From contig OY848920.1 in NCBI GenBank assembly GCA_963693285.1, positions 3,981,135 through 4,045,134 of the forward strand: a stretch of DNA of 64,000 bases, given 5' to 3'. Source of the stretch: Xestospongia muta (lineage: Eukaryota > Porifera > Demospongiae > Haplosclerida > Petrosiidae). The translations under genes were made by a program, and so were the position numbers. Positions 1 to 11,130 of the stretch are shown one piece after another (within the stretch, counting starts at the first letter, position 1; each line of letters starts with the position of its first letter). Under the pieces are notes generated by a model. The model was not told the origin of the DNA. It searched no databases and was given only the letters and a program-made list of their open reading frames with translations.

Positions 1-337
1 GTTCGTAAGTGTGATATAATGTAGTGTAAATTCTAAACGTATTTCAACCCAATGTTTTCATTTTGTTTCCTTTTTTTCTTATTTATGATGGTGTGATTAC
101 TTATGATCTAAATGTGTCATTTACAATATAATAGTTGGTAAGTGTGATATGATGTGGTATAAATTCCAAGTGTATTTAAACCAATTTTTTCATTTTTATT
201 CTGTTATTTTTCTTTCCATATTTATAATGCTGTGATTACCTGTGATCTGAATGAGTCCTTTACAATATAATAGTTGGCAAATGTGATATAATATAGTATA
301 AATTTTAAGCGTATTTCAATCAATGTTTTCATTATAA
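1..337. repeat. satellite array, left block
   Basis: About two and a half monomers of a 130-140 bp AT-rich satellite. Each begins near GTTGGTAAGTGTGATATAATG and ends near TTTACAATATAATA. The block stops at a TTAA where the foldback element is inserted. The same monomers continue on the far side of that element. Confidence 0.9.
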
Positions 338-519
338 TTAAAGGGGGGGACACGCCAAAATTCAAAAATTTTTTTTGCATAAATGTTATCTTTGACATAT
401 GCAATTCACCCTAAAAATATTTCAATAATTTTTAAAAATTGTTATCACTGTTAAAAGCAAGCTTCTTTTAGAAGCTCTTATAAGGGTTCTTCTGAGATTA
501 CAATGTTCTTCCCAATAGG

Positions 520-822
520 GTGGGGCTCCCGTGTGACGTCACAAGGGGAACGAATGCTAGCATTGCTAGGTGCAAAGTAGTGGCTGAAGATTTTCAATGC
601 AATGTATCTAGTCTGTATTCCAGCATATTAAGCCTCTCCTACTCTTCTTCTTCCTTCGATATGATCGAAAGCAGTGACCCTGCTTCCTGTGTGGAATCTG
701 ATCTCGAGGAAGGCTCTGAGAACATAGTTGTTCCATATCAGTATGAACCAGAGGAAAATGGTTCTGAGTCAGAATCTTCAGATGATTCTCAGAATGATGG
801 GAGGTCACTAACTACTGAATGA
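520..822 (+). CDS. ORF in left arm, acidic/serine-rich
   Basis: This is an open frame of about 100 codons whose first codon here is GTG. The first in-frame ATG is at 661 and would give 54 residues. The product is rich in serine and acidic residues and contains VVPYQYEPEENGSESES. That stretch resembles the short YxFEP-type motif at the front of animal proteins with a P2X7-like C-terminal domain, which is a tentative resemblance. The same frame is partly kept in the other arm on the opposite strand. It may be a captured first exon or non-coding DNA that happens to be open. I would not assign a function. Confidence 0.3.
   Translation: MGLPCDVTRGTNASIARCKVVAEDFQCNVSSLYSSILSLSYSSSSFDMIESSDPASCVESDLEEGSENIVVPYQYEPEENGSESESSDDSQNDGRSLTTE
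534..541. promoter_or_regulatory. TGACGTCA palindrome (CRE-like)
   Basis: This is a perfect 8-bp CRE consensus in the left arm of the foldback element and is preserved in the right arm. CREB/ATF binding is known for this motif in animals; activity here is inferred. The site lies inside the open frame at its GTG end but upstream of the first ATG. Confidence 0.35.
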
Positions 823-852
823 TTAGTCTCTTGTGTCTGTTAGTCAGCTATA

Positions 853-1506
853 ATAATGAATAAAAAGGCTACATGAGCTGTCTGAGCTAACTTCAAAATA
901 TTATGTTATGTTATAGATACTATTATATTTACCTGTGTAGCTGTGGACATTGTATAGTCATGCCTACTGTAGCTGAGTGCATATGGTGTTGTGAGATAGA
1001 CATTACAATCCAGAAAATGGGGCAGATTCAAGCACAGATATCCTGTATCACTGAACATTTGAACCTGTTTGCCTAAATGTTTGGGTATTACAAGCAGGAT
1101 ACTTCAGTTATAGGCAACATTATGGTGCGCATAATATTCAGGACCAACCAGGATATGAGTAAGTACAGGGTTTTATTGAACTCACTTACAGTAAGCCATT
1201 ACATACAGGCAATACAAATTTATCTCTTGTCGACAGTTTACTAGTTGGTGTTGGTATTGGGTTGGAAGAAAAATACATGTTGTATTACCTAGCTGTGTTG
1301 ACAACAAAATTTGGACAAAGTTTCCATCTGCTCATTATGTTGGGTTCAAGTATCACTAACTCAATGAGACTAACATATAGTTAATGAGTTTAGAGTCAAG
1401 AGTAATGATATTAATTATTTCCATAACAAACAACTAATAACATTATTGAACTAATATTGAACTAATGTTGAAGAATGCTGAAACGACTTCTGTGGCTCTT
1501 GATAGC
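853..1506. other. unique centre of the foldback element
   Basis: About 650 bp between the two arms. I see no ORF of note, no transposase motif and no repeat. It is AT-rich and unremarkable. Confidence 0.5.
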
Positions 1507-1564
1507 TGAAACTGACACAAGAGACTAATCATTCAGTATTTAGTAACCTCCCATCATTCTGAGA

Positions 1565-1831
1565 CTAATCTGAAGATTCTGACTCAGAGCCATTTTCCTC
1601 TGGTTCATACTGATATGGAACAACTATGTTCTCAGAGCCTTCCTCGAGGTCAGATTCCACACACGAAGCAGGGTCACTGCTTTCGATCATATCGAAGGAA
1701 GAAGAAGAGTAGGAGAGGCTTAATATGCTGGAATACAGACTAGATACATTGCATTGAAAGTCTTCAGCCACTACTTTGCACCTAGCAAAGCTAGCATTCG
1801 TTCCCCTTGTGACGTCACACGGGAGCCCCAC
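1565..1831 (-). CDS. ORF in right arm, partner of the left-arm ORF
   Basis: An 88-codon open frame nearly identical to the one in the left arm, again opened by GTG. Its only early ATG lies at 1690 and corresponds to the MIESSD start in the other arm. The two frames point toward the centre of the element. Its persistence in both arms may reflect coding constraint or simply recent arm homogenisation. Function unknown. Confidence 0.25.
   Translation of the reverse strand: MGLPCDVTRGTNASFARCKVVAEDFQCNVSSLYSSILSLSYSSSSFDMIESSDPASCVESDLEEGSENIVVPYQYEPEENGSESESSD
1810..1817. promoter_or_regulatory. TGACGTCA palindrome, right arm
   Basis: Second copy of the CRE-like palindrome, placed symmetrically to the one at 534-541. 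Confidence 0.35.
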
Positions 1832-2022
1832 CCTACTAGGAAGAACATTGTAATCTCAGAAGAAGCCTTATAAGAGCTTCTAAAAGAAGCTTGCTTTTAA
1901 CAGTGATAACAATTTTTAAAAATTATTGAAATATTTTTAGGGTGAATTGCATATGTCAAAGATAACATTTATGCAAAAAAATATTTTTGAATTTTGGCAT
2001 GTCCCCTCCCCCCTCTCTTTAA

Positions 2023-2902
2023 TCAATTGTTTCTCTCCATGTTTATGATGCTGTGACTACTAGTGATCTGAATGCGTCCTTTACAATATAATAGTTGGTA
2101 AGTGTGATATAATGTACTATGAATTCTAAGTGTATTTCAATCCAATGTTTTCAATTAATAAATCTATTGTTTTCATTCCATATTTATGGTACTGTAACCA
2201 CTTGTAATCTGGACATCTCCTTTACAATATAATAGTTGTTAAGTGTGATATAATGTAGTGTAAATTCTAAACGTATTTCAATGAAATGTTTTCATTTTAT
2301 TTCCTTTTTTCAAATTTATGATGCTGTGATTACTTATGATCTAAATATGTCATTTACAATATAATAGTCGATAAGAGTGATATAATGTAGCATAAATTCC
2401 AAGTGTATTTAAACCAATCTTTTCATTTTTACTTTATTACTTTTCTTTCCATATTTATTATGCTGTGACTACTTGTGATCTAAATGTGTCCTTTTCAAAT
2501 AATAGTTGGTAAGTGTGATATAATGTTGTATTAATTTTAAGTGTATTTCAATCAAAAGTTATCATTTTAATGAATCAATTGTTTCTTTCCATGTTTATGA
2601 TGCTGTGACTACTTATGATCTAAATGTGTCCTTTACAATATAATAGTTGTTAAGTGTGATATAATGTAGTGTAAATTCTAAACATATTTCAACCCAATGT
2701 TTTCATTTTATTTCCTTTTTTTTAAAAAGTTATGATGCTGTGATTACTTATGATCTAAATATGTCATTTACAATATAATAGTTGGTAAGTGTGATATATT
2801 GTAGTATAAATTCCAAGTGTATTTAAACCAATCTTTTCATTTTACTCAATTATTTTTCTTTCCATATTTATAATATTGTGACTACTTGTGACCTGAATGT
2901 GT
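2023..2902. repeat. satellite array, second block
   Basis: About six and a half monomers. Four monomer classes can be told apart by their centres: A (ATTACTTATGATCTAAATG with TTTCAACCC), B (TTTAAACCAATC), C (TTAATCAATTGTTTC) and D (ATAAATCTATTG with GAACATCTCC). They tend to occur in the order A-B-C-D, so the true repeat is close to 545 bp, with some classes skipped. Confidence 0.85.
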
Positions 2903-3119
2903 TGTATGAGCTCCTTTTCAGATCCAGACAGACAACTAACCAGCCCAGATAAACCTGATCATGACTATGTAAAAAAATTTTCTAATAATAGGTAAATTGA
3001 GTATTTTCGGAATATATATGGTACATGAGATCTATACAACAATCATTGACATACCGCAGGCCAATACCGACGGTGTTCAGATAGATAATAGTATACAAAA
3101 TAAATGTTCAATGTTCAAT

Positions 3120-3720
3120 TCAATGTTTGTTCATAGGCAACAGGACCACAACCTTGTTAACGGGCCTGGTATATGTACCTTGGGCAGTCTTGATAACCAC
3201 AACTCGTATTACACCATCTGGGCCAACATGAACTTGAGTTACTCGTGCCAAAGGCCATTTAGATGGAATCAAATTGTCTTCCTGCACAAGTACGATGTCC
3301 CTGATGTAAACATTCCTGTGTCTACTATGCCATTTATTGCATTTCCTGAGGGCCACAAGGTATTCAGTGGACCACCTCTTCCAAAAGGGACACACCAGAG
3401 CTTGAACCAAATGCCAAAGTCTCAGGATTGATAGAGAACCATACGAGGACAAGTGGTCAGGAATAAAATCTAGTGGTCGACCAATTAGAAAATGACCGAG
3501 TGTTAAGGCTTCAATTCCATCATCATCAGAAGGCAAAGATACCAAAGGTCTGCTGTTTAATACAGCCTCAATTTGTGTCAAAAGAGTGGTGAGTTCTTCA
3601 AAGGTGAACTTCACATTCATGGCAACCTTTCATAGATAAATCTTAAAGCTTTTTACAGCGGCCTCCCACAAACCTCCGAAATGTGGAACACGCTCAGGAA
3701 TAAAATGCCATTGAATATTC
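3120..3720 (-). pseudogene. BEL integrase end and DUF5641 domain
   Basis: The frame from 3620 to 3120 gives the typical C-terminal domain of BEL/Pao integrases: SRPLVSLPSDDDGIEALTLG early, then LRLWHLVQALVCPFWKRW, then RDIVLVQEDNLIPSKWPLA. Just upstream in coding order (about 3720-3640), HFIPERVPHFGGLWEAAVKS supplies the region of the catalytic glutamate. The two parts are separated by in-frame stops or frame changes, so this is a relic. The domain is thought to bind DNA or chromatin during integration. Confidence 0.8.
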
Positions 3721-3779
3721 TGTGTTGAGCAAAATTCTGATATTGCCTTTTGGGTCTTCTGCTCTTCTAAAAATTTCAC

Positions 3780-4748
3780 AAATTCTCAAAGCTCCCTTTT
3801 AGCTCCCACAAAATTTGTTCCATGGTCACTAAGAATTAAACTTGGTTTCCCCCTGTGTCTAAGACACGCTCTGAAGGTGTCACTTGTCAAGTCAGTGACT
3901 AGTTCAAAATGAACAGCTTTGACAGAAAGAGATACAAACACACAAACATAGGCTTTGGTAAGCGTAGGTCTTCAGACATGACCATACTTGACTACAAGTG
4001 GACCAGCAAAGTCCACACCAACCTTATCAAATATTGGTCCAGGGGTTACTCTTTCAACTGGTAGTCTACCCATTATCTGCGGAGTAGGTCTGGCAGATTG
4101 ATGTCTGCAGACAATACAACCTCGGGTGAGTGTTTGAACTATTTTCCGTCCCCCAACAATGTGAAAACGATGTGACAAAGATGACCACAATAATACAGGA
4201 CCAGCATGCAGCAGGCACAGATGTTCTGAGTGAACAAGGAGTCTTGTTATCGGGTGTTTTCCTTGTAGTATGATTGGGTGCATACTTGCATAAGACAATT
4301 TAGAGTTTTGCTCTCGGCCACCTACACGTAGTAGGCCTGCTGGATCTAAAAATGGATAAAGAGGTATCAGACAACTATTATTAGGTAACCCACTATCACG
4401 CCTGATGGAATTGACTTCTTTACTGAAGTGGTCTTTCTGAATAATTGACAGCCAATAGTTTTCAGCAGATGTCAACTCACCGACGAATAGTGATGGAGAC
4501 TGGTTGGTCAATTTATCATTCACCTTTGCACAGCTATTGTTGATAAATCGGAATACCCAAGCAGTGACGCGTTTTAAACAAACAAAACTTGAGTAGCATT
4601 CAGTTGATATCAGTGGTTCCTGAGTATCTGTGATCATGATATGGCACACCTCTCTTTCCTCCTCAGGAACGCTAATCTGTGACTTGTCAAATTGCTTGGG
4701 CCACTCAGTTGATTCTCTCCATAGCCATTTAGGGACATCCCACCACAA
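3780..4748 (-). pseudogene. BEL integrase zinc finger and catalytic core
   Basis: The open frame from 4748 to 3972 carries the H2C2 integrase zinc-binding region: HLCLLHAGP, then CIVCRHQSA. The first catalytic aspartate follows in VGVDFAGPLVVKYGHV. The rest of the core continues past 3972 but is broken. Compared with copy 2 (about 11460-11475), copy 1 has lost about a dozen bases near 3853, which shifts the frame just after the RRGKPSLI region. The integrase would insert the cDNA copy; it cannot be functional here. Confidence 0.8.
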
Positions 4749-4909
4749 GGTGTGTTGTAAAAGTTCAAAAGGGTAAAGACCTCTCGAAGCACAGTCTGCT
4801 GGGTTATCGACCTATTTACATGGTGCCATCATTCTGGTGGTAATTGATCAATTATATGGGAGACACGATTTCCCACATAAGTCTTAAACCTTCTGAGATT
4901 CCCTGTAAT

Positions 4910-5872
4910 CTATCCAAAGACAATCGTACTATCTGTCCAGACATACACATCCACTAAGGGAATTCGAAATGTTATTTTTTTTACATGGAAGAGTAAATCA
5001 ACCAGGAGGCGGGCACCACACAATTCTAAACGAGGAATGGTCAGACGTTTAATAGGAGCTACTTTCATTTTTGAAGTCACCAAGGGTACATGTAATCTTC
5101 CATTGGAGTCAACCATTCGCAAGTATATCACACCTGAATAAGCAGACTCTGAAGCAACAGAGAAACCATGAAATTCTAGAGTTTCAAGGCTAGTATCTTT
5201 GGGAAAATAGTAACGTGGTATAAGCTTGTCGGAGAGTAGCTTCAGCTCAGTCCTCCACTTCAACCATTCTTCACAAATATCTGTGGGAACAGGATCGTCC
5301 CAACCAACATTCAATTCCCAGAGTCGTTGGAACAGGATCTTAACCTTGATCGTAGTTGGTGAAAACCACCCTAAAACATCATAAGTCTTAGCTATGTCAG
5401 ATATCAGAGCACGCTTGGTGACATTTTCCCTAGAAGGTAGTTTTGCCACAGTTAAGCAAAGATAGTCAGTACTAGAATTCCACTGATCTGGAATGTTTTG
5501 TGAGGATGGAGAATCTCATAAGTTAGGTGGTAGTTGCTCTATCACAAAAGGTTCGCTACAATTCCACTTATGTAATAAGAAACCACCACAGGCAAAGAGG
5601 TCCTGTAGCTGTTGCTATAGTTTCTGTGCATCTTCTATGGTGTCTGCTCCTGTCAAACCGTCATCCACGTAAAAGGATTCATGTACAACTTTGGCTGCTA
5701 GGGAGTACTCATTAGCGTGGTCATAGGCATTCTGTTTGATGGCCATATTCGATATGAACGAGGAAGCAGAGACTCCAAATGTGACACAAGTCATTCGATA
5801 GTCAAGGATTGAATTTTTTGGAGACTTTCTCCATACAAAGCGGTGGTAGTCACGATCAGTCAGTGCTAGTTT
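4910..5872 (-). pseudogene. BEL reverse transcriptase end and Pao RNase H-like region
   Basis: Reading from 5872 down, the frame gives DRDYHRFVWRKSP, then TCVTFGVSASSFISNMAIKQ, then HESFYVDDGLTGADT. The YVDD active site is at 5660-5671. The open frame 5449-4910 follows with the Pao-type region (AKTYDVLGWFSPTTIKVKIL, IPRLELCGARLLVDLL, YVWTDSTIV). The RNase H-like aspartate sits in WTDS. The frame is broken between 5460 and 5530. The start is truncated at the satellite junction. Confidence 0.8.
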
Positions 5873-8800
5873 GATATAATAGTTGGTAAATGAGATATAA
5901 TGTAGTGTAAATTCTAAACGTATTTCAACCCAATGTTTTCATTTTTTTTCCTTTTTTAATATTTATGATGCTGTGATTACTTATAATTTAAATGTGTCAT
6001 TTACAATATAATAGTTGGTAAGTGTGATATAATCTAGTATAAATTTTAAGAGTATTTCAATCCAATGTTTTCATTTGAATAAATCTATTGTTTTTCTTTC
6101 CATATTTATGATACTGTGACCGCTTGTGATCTGAACATCTTCTTTACAATATAATAATTGGTAAGTGTGATACAATGTAGTGTAAATTATAAATGTAATT
6201 CAACCCAACGTTTAATTTTTTCCTTTTTTTAAATTTATGATGCTGGGATTACTTATGATCTAAATGTGTAATGTAAATTCTAAACGTATTTCAATCGAAG
6301 ATTTTTATTTTATTTACATTATTATTTTTCTTACCAATATTTATGATGCTATCATTATTTACTCTATTGTTTTCCTTTCGATATATATGATGCTGTGATT
6401 ACTTGTGATCTAAATCTGTCATTTACAATATCATTGTTGGTAAGTGTAATATAATCTAGTATAAATTCTAAGTGTATTTCTGTCCAAGGTTTTCATTTTA
6501 TTTACTCTATTGTTCATTTCCATGTTTATGATGCTGTGACTACTTGTGATCTGAATGTGTCCTTTACAAATAATAAATGGTAATTGTGATATAATGTAGT
6601 ATAAATTCTAAGTGTATTTTAATCCAATGTTTTCATTTTAAATAACCAATTGTTTCTTTTCATGTTTATGCTACTGGGATGGCTTATGATCTGAACGTCT
6701 CCTTTACAATATAATAGTTGGTAAGTGTGATATAATGTAGTATAAATTCTAAGTGTATTTCAATCCAATGTTTTAATTTTAATAAATCTATTGTTTTTCT
6801 TTCCATATTTATGATGCTGTGACTGCTTGTGATCTAAACATCTCCTTTATAATATAATAGTTGGTAAGTGTGATATTATGTAGTGTAATTCTAAATGTAT
6901 TTCAACCCAATGTTTTCATTTTATTTTCTTTTATTTAATTTATGATGCTTTATTTTACTTATGATCTAAATGTGTCATTTACAATATAATAGTTGGTAAG
7001 TGTGACATAATGTAATATAAATTCCAAATGTATTTAAACCAATCTTTTCATTTTTATTTTATTATTTTTCTTTCCATATTTATAACGCTGTGACTACTTG
7101 TGATATGAATGTGTCCTTTACAAATAATAGTTGGTAAGTGTGATATAATATAGTATAAATTTTAAATATATTTCAATCCAATGTTTTCATTTTTATTAAT
7201 CAATTGTTTCTTTCCATGTTTATGATGCTGTGACTACTTATGATCTGAACATCTCCTTTACAATATAATAGTTGGTAAGTGTGAAATGTAAATTCTATTT
7301 CGAACCAATGTTTTCATTAATTTTTTTTTAAATGTATTATGTTGTGATTACTTATGATCTAAATGTTTCATTTACAATATAATAGTTGGTAAGTGTGATA
7401 AAATTTAGTACTTAAAGCAATCTTTTCATTTTATTCTATTATTTTTTCTTTCTATATTTATATTGCTGTGACTACTTGTGATCTGAACATCTACTTTACA
7501 ATATATTGTTGGTAAGTGTGATATAATGTTGTGTAAATTCTAAACGTATTTCAACCCAATGTTTTCATTTTATTACCTTTTTTTCATACTTATGTTGCTG
7601 TGATTACTTATGATGTGAATGTGTCCTTTACAATATATTAGTTTGTAAGTGTGATATAATGTAGTATAAATTCCAATTGTATTTAAAGCAATATTTTCAC
7701 TTTAATAAATCTATTGTTTTTCTGTCCATATTTATGATACTGTGACTGCTTGTGATCTGAACATCTACTTTACAATACAATAGTAATAATATGTAAGTGT
7801 GATATAATGTAGTATAAATTCTAAGTGTATTTCAATCCAATGTTTCCAATTTAATAAATCTATTGATTTTCTTTCCATATTTATGATACTGTGACTGCTG
7901 GTGATCTGAACATCTCCTTTACAATACAATAGTTGGTAAGTATGATATAATGTACTGTAAATTCTAAACATGTTTCAACCCAATGTTTTCATTTTATTTA
8001 ATTTTTTGATATTTATGATGCTGTGATTACTTATGATCTAAATGTGTCATTTACAATATAATAGTTGGTAAGTGTGATATAATTTAGTATAAATTTTAAG
8101 TGTATTTCAATTCAATGATTTCATTTTTAATAATCAATTGTTTCTCTCCATGTTTATGATACTGTGACTGCTTGTGATCTGAATGTCTCCTTTACAATAT
8201 ATATAATAAGTGTGATATAATGTAGTATAAATTCCAGGTGTATTTAAAACAATCTTTTCATTTTACTCTATTATTTTTCTTTCTACATTTATAATGCTGT
8301 GACTACTTGTGATCTGAATATGTCCATTACAATATAATAATATGTAAGTGTGATATAATGGAGTATAAATTCTAAGTGTATTTCAATCCAATGTTTCCAA
8401 TTTTATAAATAAATTGTTTTTCTTTCCATATTTATGATACTGTGACTGATTGTGAACTGAACGTCTCCTTTACAATACAATAGTTGGTAAGTATGATATA
8501 ATGTAGTGTGAATTCAAAGTGTATTTAAACCAATGTTTTCATTTTTACTCAATTATATTTCTTTCAATATTTATAATGCTGTGACTACTTGTGATCTGAA
8601 TGTGTCCTTTACATTATAATAGTTGATAAATGTTATATAATGTAGTGTAAATTCTAAATGTATTTCAACCCAATGTTTTCATTTTGTTTCCTTTTTTTCA
8701 CATTTATGATGCTTTGACTACTTGTGATTGGAATGTGTCATTTACAATATAATAGTTGGTAAGTGTGATATAATGTAGTATAAATTCTAAGCGTATTTAA

Positions 8801-11130
8801 ACCAATCTTTTGATTTTTATTCTATTATTTTCTTTCCATATTTATAATGGTGTGACTACTTGTGATCTGAATGTGTCCTTTACAATATCATAGTTGGTAA
8901 GTGTGATATAATGTAGTATAAATTTCAAGTGTATTTAAAGAAATCTTTTCATTTTACTCTATTATTTTTCTTTCTATATTTATAATGCTGTGACTATTTG
9001 TGATCTTAATATGTCCATTACAATATAATAGTTGGTAAGTGTAATATAATATAGTATAAATTCTAAGTGTATTTCAATCCAATGTTGTCATTTGAATAAA
9101 TCTATTGTTTTTCTTTCTATATTTATGATACTGTGAACGCTTGTGATCTGAACGTCTCCTTTACAATACAATAGTCGGTAAGTATGATATCATGTAGTGT
9201 AAATTCTAAATGTGTTTCAACCCAATGTTTTCCTTTTTTTTCCTTTTTTTTGATTTATGATGCTGTAATTACTTATGATCTAAATGTGTCATTTACAATA
9301 AAATAGTTGGTAAGTGTGATATAATGTAGCATAAATTCCAAGTGTATTTAAACCAATCTTTTCATTTTTATTCTATTATTTTTCTTTCCATATTTATAAT
9401 GCGTGCTGTGACTACTTGTGATCTGAATATGTCCTTTACAATATAATAGTTGGTAAGTGTGATATAATGTAGTATAAATTCTAAGCGTATTTAAACCAAT
9501 CTTTTGATTTTTATTCTATTATTTTCTTTCCATATTTATAATGGTGTGACTACTTGTGATCTGAATGTGTCCTTTACAATATCATAGTTGGTAAGTGTGA
9601 TATAATGTAGTATAAATTTCAAGTGTATTTAAAGAAATCTTTTCATTTTACTCTATTATTTTTCTTTCTATATTTATAATGCTGTGACTATTTGTGATCT
9701 TAATATGTCCATTACAATATAATAGTTGGTAAGTGTAATATAATATAGTATAAATTCTAAGTGTATTTCAATCCAATGTTGTCATTTGAATAAATCTATT
9801 GTTTTTCTTTCTATATTTATGATACTGTGACCGCTTGTGATCTGAACGTCTCCTTTACAATACAATAGTCGGTAAGTATGATATCATGTAGTGTAAATTC
9901 TAAATGTGTTTCAACCCAATGTTTTCCTTTTTTTTCCTTTTTTTTGATTTATGATGCTGTAATTACTTATGATCTAAATGTGTCATTTACAATAAAATAG
10001 TTGGTAAGTGTGATATAATGTAGCATAAATTCCAAGTGTATTTAAACCAATCTTTTCATTTTTATTCTATCATTTTTCTTTCCATATTTATTGCTGTGAC
10101 TACTTGTGATCTGAATATGTCCTTTACAAATAATAGTTGGTAAGTGTGATATAATGTAGTATAAATTCCAAGTGTATTTAAACCAATCTTTTGACTTTTA
10201 CTCTATTATTTTTCTTTCCATATTTATGATGCTGTGACTACTTATGATCTATATGCGTCCTTTACAATATAATAGTTGGTAATTATGATATAATGTAGTC
10301 TAAATTCTAAACGAATTTCAACCAAATGTTTTCATTTTGTTTCTTTTTTTTCATATTTATGATGCTGTGACTACTTGTGATTGGACTGTGTCATTTGCAA
10401 TATAATAGTTGGTAAGTGTGATATAATGTAGTATAAATTCCAAGCGTATTTAAACCAATCTTTTGATTTTTATTCTATGATTTTCTTTCCATATTTATAA
10501 TGCTGTGACCACTAGTGATCTGAATGTGTCCTTTACAAATAATAGTTGGTAAGTGTGATATAATCTAGTATAAATTTTAAGAGTATTTCAATCTAATTTT
10601 TTATTTTAATTAATCAATTGTTTCTTTCCATGTTTATGATGCTGTGACTACTTATGATCTAAATGTGTCATTTTCAATATAATAGTTGGTAAGTGTGATA
10701 TAATGTAGCATCAATTCCAAGTGTATTTAAACCAATCTTTTTATTTTTACTCTATTACTTTTCTTTCCATATTTATTATGCTGTGACTACTTGTGATCTA
10801 AATGTGTCCTTTACATATTATAATAGTTGGTAAGTGTGATATAATGAAGTGTAAATTCTAAATGTATTTCAACCCAATGTTTTCATCTTGTTTCCCTTTT
10901 TTTCTTATATATGATGCTGTGATTACTTATGATCTAAATGTGTCATTTACAATATAATAGTTGGTAAATGTGATATAATGTAGCATAAATTCCAAGTGTA
11001 TTTAAACCAATCTTTTCATTTTACTCTATTACTTTTCTTTCCATATTTATAATGCTGTGATTACTTATGATCTAAATGTGTCCTTTACAATATAATAGTT
11101 GGTAAATGTGATATAATGTAGCATAAATTC
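5873..11130. repeat. satellite array, main block
   Basis: About 38 monomers of 130-140 bp in direct tandem order. Recurrent monomer classes and poly-T variation give the same mixed A/B/C/D pattern as in the flanking blocks. ORFs seen here, such as 7971-7765, only read through the repeat and are not genes. No transposon or gene is present inside this block. Confidence 0.9.
8755..10141. repeat. two near-identical 694-bp satellite higher-order units
   Basis: The stretch starting at 8755 repeats almost base for base from 9449. Each copy is five monomers long. The few differences include GTGAACGC against GTGACCGC and a small indel near 9401 against 10089. Neighbouring monomers differ far more, so this is a recent unequal exchange or slippage event. 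Confidence 0.85.

Larger units (their letters stand above)
342..852 (+). repeat. left inverted arm of the foldback element
   Basis: This arm of about 510 bp matches the reverse complement of the right arm with a few small differences. It includes a TGACGTCA palindrome and an open frame described separately. Confidence 0.85.
342..2018. mobile_element. TTAA-flanked foldback DNA transposon
   Basis: Two long inverted arms (342 to about 852, and about 1507 to 2018) surround roughly 650 bp of unrelated sequence. TTAA stands on both sides (338-341 and 2019-2022), as expected of a target-site duplication of the piggyBac or Kolobok type. The outer ends read AGGGGGGGACACGCC on the left and, on the reverse strand, a G-rich stretch then GGGACATGCC on the right. 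The flanking satellite joins smoothly across the element: other monomers, for example near 10604 and 12555, carry the uninterrupted TTAATTAATCAATTG-type site. No transposase is visible, so the element is non-autonomous. The superfamily is inferred from the target site only. Confidence 0.85.
1507..2018 (-). repeat. right inverted arm of the foldback element
   Basis: Reverse complement of the left arm. It carries the partner ORF on the minus strand (1831 down to 1565), which stops earlier because of a small change near 1565-1570. It also carries the partner TGACGTCA at 1810-1817. Confidence 0.85.
2903..5872 (-). mobile_element. BEL/Pao LTR retrotransposon fragment, copy 1
   Basis: A minus-strand pol remnant lies inside the satellite. 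In coding order (from 5872 downward) it has the end of the reverse transcriptase with its YVDD core, the Pao-type linker and RNase H-like region, the integrase zinc-binding and catalytic regions, and the DUF5641-like C-terminal domain. Gag, protease and most of the reverse transcriptase are missing, and I see no LTR pair. The right edge runs straight into satellite near 5870 and the left edge leaves satellite near 2902. About 200 bp at 2903-3110 is non-coding and could be element tail or LTR remnant. Confidence 0.85.

Noticed and set aside
2997..3431. 144-codon plus-strand ORF
   Set aside because: Shadow of the BEL integrase coding strand, which is the minus strand.
7765..7971. ORF in the satellite
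   Set aside because: It reads across monomer boundaries; the tandem repeat explains it.
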